A DNA stretch of 5,355 nucleotides from Spirochaetae bacterium HGW-Spirochaetae-7. Its GTDB lineage: Bacteria > Spirochaetota > Spirochaetia > Treponematales > UBA12059. The stretch spans positions 1 to 5,355 of the forward strand of contig PGXR01000198.1 of the NCBI GenBank assembly GCA_002839245.1, given 5' to 3'. Made by a program: the position numbers and the translations under genes. Shown here piece by piece: positions 1 through 4,265 of this stretch. Position 1 is the stretch's first letter. Each line of letters starts with the position of its first letter. The notes beneath the pieces were generated by a model. That model had not been told where the DNA came from. It saw only the letters and a list, made by a program, of their open reading frames with translations, and made no database searches.

Positions 1-50
1 TCACCCCACTCAAGGTCGGCACCTCGTACCTACCCAAATACGCCTGCTGA
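1..50 (+). CDS. Possible C-terminal tail of an upstream gene (partial)
   Basis: Reading from base 3, this frame is open from the left edge to a TGA at 48-50 and gives about 15 residues ending TPLKVGTSYLPKYAC. Twelve of the 15 codons end in G or C, as in the real genes of this window, whereas the sequence after the stop becomes AT-richer. This suggests the end of a real gene, but the fragment is far too short to identify a family. It would lie about 100 bp upstream of the ABC transporter operon on the same strand. It could equally be chance; the neighbouring sequence to the left would settle it. Confidence 0.3.
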   Translation, partial: TPLKVGTSYLPKYAC

Positions 51-57
51 GGCAGGC
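42..57 (+). other. Short stem-loop around the putative upstream stop codon
   Basis: GCCTGC at 42-47 pairs perfectly with GCAGGC at 52-57 across a 4-nt loop (TGAG) that contains the possible stop codon. No T-run follows, so it is not a standard intrinsic terminator. It might be a weak terminator, an mRNA 3' end stabiliser or chance. Confidence 0.25.
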
Positions 58-94
58 ACAGGCTTCGAGGAACTAATTAACCGATTACTGAATA

Positions 95-108
95 AGCCGT
101 TTTCGGCT
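95..108 (+). other. Small hairpin AGCCG-TTTT-CGGCT
   Basis: A 5-bp perfect stem (95-99 with 104-108) closes a TTTT loop. Its right arm shares bases 105-108 with the left arm of the inverted repeat at 105-129, so the two structures cannot form together in RNA. Read-through transcripts from upstream could switch between them. No T-run follows. The significance is uncertain. Confidence 0.3.
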
Positions 109-129
109 ACAGTCAGCTTGTCTGTAGCC
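105..129. promoter_or_regulatory. 8-bp perfect inverted repeat, candidate operator
   Basis: GGCTACAG at 105-112 is the exact reverse complement of CTGTAGCC at 122-129, with a 9-nt spacer. If transcription starts near 153, the repeat lies at about -48 to -24 and covers the candidate -35 hexamer, a usual place for a dimeric repressor or activator site. This fits an exporter operon controlled by a local regulator, although no regulator gene is in the window. It could instead be an RNA stem at the 3' end of an upstream transcript, but no T-tract follows. Confidence 0.4.
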
Positions 130-146
130 CCTGCAATTGCTATTTT
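118..146 (+). promoter_or_regulatory. Candidate sigma70-type promoter of the ABC exporter operon
   Basis: TTGTCT (118-123, 4/6 to TTGACA) and TATTTT (141-146, 4/6 to TATAAT) are separated by exactly 17 bp in a locally AT-richer stretch. The predicted +1, seven bases after the -10, is base 153, the A of the ATG. There is no Shine-Dalgarno sequence before this ATG, so the transcript may be leaderless. The match to consensus is moderate. Confidence 0.45.
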
Positions 147-152
147 CAGTAA

Positions 153-1037
153 ATGACTGATATACTTACCATTGAAGGACTGTCGAAAAACTACGGCCCG
201 GTCAAGGCCGTCGATGACGTAACGTTTTCGATACCCGAGGGCATTTGTTTCGGCCTTCTTGGACCGAACGGCGCCGGCAAGACGACGACCATCGAGATCA
301 TGGAAGGTATCACCGCTCCGTCTGCTGGCCGGGTACTCTTCAGGGGCGAGCCGATAGGCGCTGACTTCAAGACAAAGGTTGGAATCCAGTTCCAGAGCAC
401 GGCCCTTCCGGAGTTCATAACGGTCAGGGAGACCCTTGAGCTGTTCTCGGCCTTCTATAAAAAGCCCCGCCCGATGGACGAGGTCATAGGCCTCTGCTCC
501 CTGGAAGACATACTGTCCCGCGACAACCAGAAGCTTTCTGGCGGCCAGCGGCAGCGTATGCTGCTGGCCCTCGCCATCATTCCCATGCCCGAAGTGGTTT
601 TCCTGGACGAGCCGACCACGGGGCTCGACCCGCAGGCCCGCCGCAATTTCTGGGACCTGATAGCAAGGATCAAGGCGGAGAAGACGACCGTCATCCTCAC
701 GACACACTACATGGACGAAGCCCAGCTCCTGTGCGAGCGGATAGCCATCATGGACCGCGGCAGGATAATGGAGATCGATACGCCCGAGGCCTTGCTCGCC
801 AAGCATTTCGACGGTGTCCTCATACGCCTGCCGTACGACGGATGCTGCTCCGACGCCCTGTCCGGTTTCGAGGGGCTCGTCGTCAGCAACGATTCACTCG
901 AGCTGCAGACGAATACCCTGGACAGGAGCCTCAAGAAGCTGCTCGCGGCGCATGTCGACCTGGAAGGGCTGTCTATCCACAAACCAAACCTCGAAGACCT
1001 GTTCATCAAGCTGACCGGCAGCTCGTTGCGGCCGTGA
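153..1037 (+). CDS. ABC-2 type exporter, ATP-binding subunit
   Basis: This cytoplasmic ATPase of 294 residues would drive the membrane subunit encoded directly downstream. All nucleotide-binding motifs are present and intact: Walker A GPNGAGKTT (37-45), Q-loop glutamine near 81 in VGIQFQ, signature LSGGQ (128-132), Walker B VVFLDE (148-153), D-loop GLD (157-159) and switch histidine 185 in TTHYMDEA. The ATPase domain spans about residues 4-215. The last 80 residues form the C-terminal extension usual in ATPases paired with ABC-2 permeases of the drug, antibiotic or polysaccharide export classes. The ATG at 153 is chosen because the family's N-terminal pattern (ILTIEGLSKNYG) begins two residues later and no other start fits. 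No ribosome binding site precedes it, and a -10-like hexamer sits just upstream. The permease starts 22 nt after the stop. The substrate cannot be read from the sequence. Confidence 0.95.
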   Translation: MTDILTIEGLSKNYGPVKAVDDVTFSIPEGICFGLLGPNGAGKTTTIEIMEGITAPSAGRVLFRGEPIGADFKTKVGIQFQSTALPEFITVRETLELFSAFYKKPRPMDEVIGLCSLEDILSRDNQKLSGGQRQRMLLALAIIPMPEVVFLDEPTTGLDPQARRNFWDLIARIKAEKTTVILTTHYMDEAQLLCERIAIMDRGRIMEIDTPEALLAKHFDGVLIRLPYDGCCSDALSGFEGLVVSNDSLELQTNTLDRSLKKLLAAHVDLEGLSIHKPNLEDLFIKLTGSSLRP

Positions 1038-1044
1038 GCGCGAA

Positions 1045-1051
1045 AAGGAAG
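1045..1051 (+). promoter_or_regulatory. Ribosome binding site of the permease gene
   Basis: AAGGAAG lies in the 22-nt gap between ATPase and permease, with its GGA core 10 nt before the ATG at 1060. It supports that start and contrasts with the missing site in front of the operon's first gene. Confidence 0.6.
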
Positions 1052-1059
1052 ACGCCAAA

Positions 1060-2088
1060 ATGCTGATTCGTCAATTCATCGCCCTGTTCAAGGCCCGCAC
1101 CATGGAATTCGTCCGCGACAGGGGCACGTTTTTCTGGAACCTCCTCTTTCCGGTATTCCTCGTCCTCGGCATGGCGTTCGCGTTTTCCGGTGGCGACGAA
1201 AAGCTGTACAAGGTCGGCGTCGTGGGCACGCCGGACGCCTCCGTGGCGATGCTCGGCTTGGAGCAGGTGCAGTCCATAGCCTACGCCGACGCCGGGGAGG
1301 CCCGGCAGAAGCTGGAGCGGCACCAGGTTGATTTCGTGATCGACTTCGACGCATCGTCGTTCATGATCAACGAGGAATCGAACAAGGGGCGCTTCCTGAG
1401 GACGCTGTTCATCGCCCAGCAGGGCGCAACGGCCAGGGCGGGCGGTACTGGATCAAGGGTCTTTACGGAGCTTGCGGTAAGCGGCCGCGCGACGCGCTAC
1501 GTTGACTGGCTGGTGCCCGGGGTCATAGGCATGAACATGATGTTCTCCAGCCTCTTCGGCGTAGGGTACGTCCTCGTGCGCTACCGCAAGAACGGCGTGT
1601 TGAAGAGGCTGAAGGCCACCCCGGTGCACGCGCTCAATTTCGTCGGCGCCCAGGCGGCGAGCAGGCTGGTCATAGTGCTCCTGACGTCGGTGTTCGTCTA
1701 CTCCGGCACCAACATGTTCCTGCACTTCATGATGCGCGGACATTACCTCGACCTGCTCATCCTGACGACCCTCGGCATCCTGTGCATGATATCGCTGGGC
1801 CTGGTATTCGCCTCCAGGATGAGAAGCGAGGAACTGGCCGGCGGCATCCTCAACCTGATCACGTTCCCGATGCTCGCGCTTTCCGGAGTCTTCTTCTCTC
1901 TCGAGGGGAGCCCCGCGATCCTGAAGACCGTTTCCCGGGCCTTTCCCCTGACGCATTTCACCGAAGCCGCGCGGAAGATCATGATCGACGGCGCGGGACT
2001 GGCCCAGATCATGCCCAACCTGGCGGTTCTCGCCGGGCTGACCGTCGTCTTCCTTGTCCTGAGCTCAATCCTTTTCAAGTGGGAGTGA
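1060..2088 (+). CDS. ABC-2 type exporter, permease subunit
   Basis: This integral membrane protein of 342 residues would form the export channel with the ATPase encoded just upstream. The N-terminus carries the EFVRDRGTFFWNLLFPVF pattern typical of ABC-2 permeases: a cytoplasmic amphipathic stretch leading into the first helix (about 24-42). A hydrophilic region of about 105 residues (44-148), expected outside the membrane, follows. Five more hydrophobic helices lie at about 150-174, 199-217, 231-251, 261-281 and 317-339. The VDWLVPGVIGMNMM segment at the second helix and the FPMLALSGVFFSLEG-PLTHF segment around the fifth are also characteristic of the family. Six helices with a large first loop is the usual architecture, and the length is normal. 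The substrate is unknown. The last 24 bp overlap the convergent DUF1456 gene, so there is no room for a terminator between the two stop codons. Confidence 0.93.
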   Translation: MLIRQFIALFKARTMEFVRDRGTFFWNLLFPVFLVLGMAFAFSGGDEKLYKVGVVGTPDASVAMLGLEQVQSIAYADAGEARQKLERHQVDFVIDFDASSFMINEESNKGRFLRTLFIAQQGATARAGGTGSRVFTELAVSGRATRYVDWLVPGVIGMNMMFSSLFGVGYVLVRYRKNGVLKRLKATPVHALNFVGAQAASRLVIVLLTSVFVYSGTNMFLHFMMRGHYLDLLILTTLGILCMISLGLVFASRMRSEELAGGILNLITFPMLALSGVFFSLEGSPAILKTVSRAFPLTHFTEAARKIMIDGAGLAQIMPNLAVLAGLTVVFLVLSSILFKWE

Positions 2089-2556
2089 CGGCGAGTACTT
2101 GGCAAGGCCAGCCAGGAAATTGCGCAGGAACTGGTCCATGCATTCCTTGTAGTTCTTGTGGCCCCTGTCGCGGAACAGGGCAGATAGTTCGTTCTTCGAG
2201 ACCTCGAGCCCCGCAAGCTTCATGATTGCCATCATGTCATCTTCCCTGAGCGACAGCGCGATGCGTATCTTCTTGAGAACCGCGTTGTTGTCGAGGGGCG
2301 CCTGCGGCTTCGGTCTTGCGGACGTGTCCGTCGCTTCGTCTTTCCTTCCCCTGTACTTGACTATCATCCCGTCCAGGAGATCGGCGAGGACGGTCCTGGG
2401 GCATTCGACGAATCCTTCTTCGTCATCCTGCTTGAAGTAGGACGGGAAAACCTGACTGTCGATCGTCGCGCCGGCAAGCTCGAGCATGCCAAGCATCGCC
2501 CGGTCGCTAAGGCGGAGCGCGAAGCATAGCCTGCGCAGGATATCGTTGCTTGTCAT
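2065..2556 (-). CDS. DUF1456 family protein (YehS-like)
   Basis: This soluble protein of 163 residues is built from two copies of the DUF1456 repeat. Copy 1 spans about residues 4-70 (NDILRRLCFALRLSD, LELAG, then an FVECPRTVLADLLDG helix). Copy 2 spans about 89-153 (NNAVLKKIRIALSLRED, MKLAG, then a YKECMDQFLRNFLAGL helix). The charged, proline-containing linker at 71-88 probably separates two small helical domains. The Escherichia coli relative YehS has a similar length and the same double repeat; the molecular function of the family is unknown to me. The ATG at 2556 is supported by GAGGAG five nt upstream. The gene is convergent with the exporter permease, overlapping it by 24 bp, and divergent from the C_GCAxxG_C_C gene across 56 bp. 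Its codon use resembles that of the neighbours, and nothing suggests recent transfer. Confidence 0.9.
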   Translation of the reverse strand: MTSNDILRRLCFALRLSDRAMLGMLELAGATIDSQVFPSYFKQDDEEGFVECPRTVLADLLDGMIVKYRGRKDEATDTSARPKPQAPLDNNAVLKKIRIALSLREDDMMAIMKLAGLEVSKNELSALFRDRGHKNYKECMDQFLRNFLAGLAKYSPSLPLEKD

Positions 2557-2561
2557 GAGGG

Positions 2562-2567
2562 CTCCTC
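2562..2567 (-). promoter_or_regulatory. Ribosome binding site of the DUF1456 gene
   Basis: On the minus strand GAGGAG is followed by 5 nt and the ATG at 2556. This strong, well-spaced site fixes the start of the gene. Confidence 0.7.
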
Positions 2568-2598
2568 GGTACGTTCTAGCAGAAATGTCACCTGGTTG

Positions 2599-2628
2599 AT
2601 TATACTGGCAACATGGATACCTTGATAA
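2599..2628 (-). promoter_or_regulatory. Candidate promoter of the DUF1456 gene
   Basis: On the minus strand a perfect TATAAT (2604-2599) is preceded after 18 bp by TTATCA (2628-2623, 4/6 to TTGACA). The predicted +1 is near 2592, giving a leader of about 35 nt that contains the ribosome binding site. The -35 lies inside the first codons of the divergent gene, and the -10 shares four bases with that gene's own -10-like element. Confidence 0.55.
2601..2606 (+). promoter_or_regulatory. Candidate -10 element of the C_GCAxxG_C_C gene
   Basis: TATACT matches TATAAT at 5 of 6 positions. Its predicted +1 is base 2613, the A of the ATG, and no Shine-Dalgarno sequence is present. I found no convincing -35 at 15-19 bp spacing. 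Bases 2601-2604 also belong to the minus-strand TATAAT. Confidence 0.45.
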
Positions 2629-3065
2629 GCAAATCGCTGACCCTGCATGCAGCAGGTTCCAACTGTGCCCAATCGGTGCTATGCGCCTTCGCAGCCGATT
2701 ATGGCTTCGACGGTGTGGCCGCGCACCGTTTGGCTACCGCGCTGGGCGCGGGGCTTGGCAGGAGGCAGTTGCTGTGCGGCGCCGTCTCGGGCGGCGCGAT
2801 GGCGATAGGAGCCGCTCTAGGCAACGATTCGGGAGCCGATCTCGACTCCAAGGAGCGATGCTACGCAATCGTAGCGCGATTCGTGGCCACTCTCGAGTCG
2901 GAGTTCGGCTCGAGCGACTGCCGCAGCCTCCTTGGCGTCGACTTGAATACGGCCATAGGGAAGGCTGAGGTCAAAGCCCGCGGCCTCGGCGCATCGGTAT
3001 GCGAAAGGATCATCGCCCGGTCCACGGAACTCGTGGCCGAGGCGGTGAAAGCCGCCAGGGCTTGA
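2613..3065 (+). CDS. C_GCAxxG_C_C family putative redox protein
   Basis: This protein of 150 residues has the cysteine layout that names the family: Cys18 in NCAQSV, Cys55 in LCGAVSGG preceded by a GAGLGRRQ stretch, Cys103 in SDCRSLLG and Cys130 in VCERII. Members are predicted to be redox-active or metal-binding because of these cysteines; no reaction is established to my knowledge. Two further cysteines, Cys24 and Cys83, are outside the naming pattern. There is no signal peptide and no clear membrane span; the central glycine/alanine-rich hydrophobic part (about 43-70) is typical of the family. The ATG at 2613 is preferred because family members usually begin 10-20 residues before the NCAQ motif. 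It has no ribosome binding site, but a TATACT lies at -12 to -7 relative to the A. The diguanylate cyclase gene follows 46 nt later on the same strand and may be read from the same transcript. Confidence 0.9.
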   Translation: MDTLISKSLTLHAAGSNCAQSVLCAFAADYGFDGVAAHRLATALGAGLGRRQLLCGAVSGGAMAIGAALGNDSGADLDSKERCYAIVARFVATLESEFGSSDCRSLLGVDLNTAIGKAEVKARGLGASVCERIIARSTELVAEAVKAARA

Positions 3066-3074
3066 CGAAAGTGC

Positions 3075-3104
3075 CTTACAAAAGCGCCAAACTCGTACTA
3101 TCAT
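3075..3104 (+). promoter_or_regulatory. Candidate promoter of the diguanylate cyclase gene
   Basis: CTTACA (3075-3080, 4/6 to TTGACA) and TATCAT (3099-3104, 5/6 to TATAAT) are spaced by 18 bp in the 46-nt gap between genes. The predicted +1 is base 3111, one nt before the GTG start. A second, weaker hexamer, TACTAT, overlaps at 3096-3101. Confidence 0.45.
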
Positions 3105-3111
3105 CATTGTC

Positions 3112-4254
3112 GTGGTGAACAATTTTGAGTCCGGGCAGGCTTCCTCGCCCGACATCCTGTCGCAATATAACCTGCTCCGTGATTCAGGTGCGCTCGAGAA
3201 CCTCGAAGCCATGCGCCGGGAGAACCGCGAGCTCGACAGGCTCATTACCGACGCGGCTGCGCTTATATCGCTGCCCTCCGTACCCCTGATGCTCGATTTC
3301 GTCATCGACAAGCTGCTGGAACGATTCATACCAGAATTCCTCGGCTTCGTCATCGAACCTCCGCGCGGCTCGAGGATAAGCCAGTTCTGTTACCGGAACC
3401 TCAAGCCGAGCGACGAGGTAATACCGCTGGAATCCTACCGGCAACTCAGGGAATTCTTCATGTCCAAGCCGTATTCAGCCCGCTTCGAGACTATACGCGA
3501 TGCAATAGGCGGCTTCCCCGACCTCGACGGTTTCTCTCCGGAGATGGTGTTTCCGTTGATGGGCATCGGCGGCCTCTACGGCATCGTCGTGCTCGGCAAC
3601 AAGGTAGTCGGCGGAGACTATACCGACCTGGAGAGGATGTACGTCGACAGGCTCACGCGCTTTCTCGCGGTAGGCATACAGAACGAGATGCATCACCACA
3701 GCTCCATCACCGACCCCAAGACGGGCCTCTACAACCACGACTTCTTCGTCCGCAGGCTCGACGAGGAAAAGGCCCGCTGCGCCAGGCACGGCAACCAGGC
3801 CGCGGTACTGATGCTCGACGTCGACCACTTCAAGCGCTTCAACGACAACTACGGGCACATGGCGGGCGACGAAGCCCTGGAATCGCTCGCGGTCACGCTC
3901 AAAGGCGCCATGCGTACGGGCGACGCGGTCGCTCGCTTCGGCGGCGAGGAATTCTGCGTGCTCGCCGTCGACTGCGACGAACAAGGCGCGATGGAACTGG
4001 CCGAGCGCATCCGAGAGTCGGTCGAGGTCATGCGCATCATCCACGGAAACGCCGATGCGCTCTCCGTAACGGTGAGCATAGGCGTCAGGATGCTCGACCA
4101 CCTGCTTGACGCCAAGCGCCTCATCGATGACGCCGACAAGGCCCTCTATTCGTCAAAGGCAAGCGGCAGGAATCGATGCACATTTTTCCGTCCCGGTTTC
4201 CTGGGGCGCGCAATGTTGATCCGGACCGTCAAGGCGGGGGCTGAAAAGCGCTAG
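3112..4254 (+). CDS. Cytoplasmic diguanylate cyclase with GAF-like sensor domain
   Basis: This protein of 380 residues is predicted to make cyclic di-GMP from two GTP. A polar N-terminus and a short coiled coil (about 22-46, EAMRRENRELDRLI) precede a GAF-like region (about 47-190, including FPLMGIGGLYGIVVLGNKVVG). The GGDEF domain runs from about 200 to 365. It shows DPKTGLYN (201-208), the metal-binding LMLDVDHFKRFND block with Asp236, GHMAGDEAL, and an active-site GGEEF (277-281), an accepted active variant. RTGD (268-271), exactly five residues before GGEEF, is an intact inhibitory I-site, so product feedback is expected. There is no membrane segment, so the sensed signal should be cytoplasmic. 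The start is a tandem GTG GTG (3112, 3115) with no ribosome binding site; a later in-frame ATG (residue 34) would cut into the coiled coil. The XdhC-YqeB gene begins 11 nt after the stop. Confidence 0.93.
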   Translation: MVNNFESGQASSPDILSQYNLLRDSGALENLEAMRRENRELDRLITDAAALISLPSVPLMLDFVIDKLLERFIPEFLGFVIEPPRGSRISQFCYRNLKPSDEVIPLESYRQLREFFMSKPYSARFETIRDAIGGFPDLDGFSPEMVFPLMGIGGLYGIVVLGNKVVGGDYTDLERMYVDRLTRFLAVGIQNEMHHHSSITDPKTGLYNHDFFVRRLDEEKARCARHGNQAAVLMLDVDHFKRFNDNYGHMAGDEALESLAVTLKGAMRTGDAVARFGGEEFCVLAVDCDEQGAMELAERIRESVEVMRIIHGNADALSVTVSIGVRMLDHLLDAKRLIDDADKALYSSKASGRNRCTFFRPGFLGRAMLIRTVKAGAEKR

Positions 4255-4260
4255 AAAGGG
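4255..4260 (+). promoter_or_regulatory. Ribosome binding site of the XdhC-YqeB gene
   Basis: AAAGGG, directly after the TAG stop of the cyclase gene, lies 5 nt before the ATG at 4266. It supports this start and suggests co-transcription with the cyclase gene. Confidence 0.55.
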
Positions 4261-4265
4261 CTGAA

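Noticed and set aside
1..156. Frame open from the left edge to a TGA overlapping the ATPase start (ATGA), suggesting a translationally coupled gene
   Set aside because: Fewer than half of its codons end in G or C, unlike every real gene here, and it covers the inverted repeat and promoter-like elements. Its peptide resembles no family I know.
30..806. 258-codon open frame on the minus strand
   Set aside because: It lies opposite the unmistakable ABC ATPase with all its motifs, has no recognisable domain, and runs into the AT-rich intergenic stretch. Long antisense frames are expected at this GC content.
1453..1956. 167-codon frame on the minus strand
   Set aside because: It is antisense to the permease helices, and its charged, histidine-rich product has no domain.
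3041..3056. Stem-loop GGCGGT-GAAA-GCCGCC near the end of the C_GCAxxG_C_C gene, as a terminator
   Set aside because: It lies within coding sequence before the stop codon and has no following T-run. The GNRA-like loop is probably coincidental.
3062..3067. TTGACG as a -35 element for the diguanylate cyclase gene
   Set aside because: It matches consensus at 5 of 6 positions but lies 28-31 bp from the available -10 hexamers, too far for a normal promoter.
3475..4101. 208-codon frame on the minus strand
   Set aside because: It is antisense to the GGDEF and sensor regions of the diguanylate cyclase, whose motifs are intact, and its valine/glutamate/alanine-rich composition is typical of an antisense shadow.
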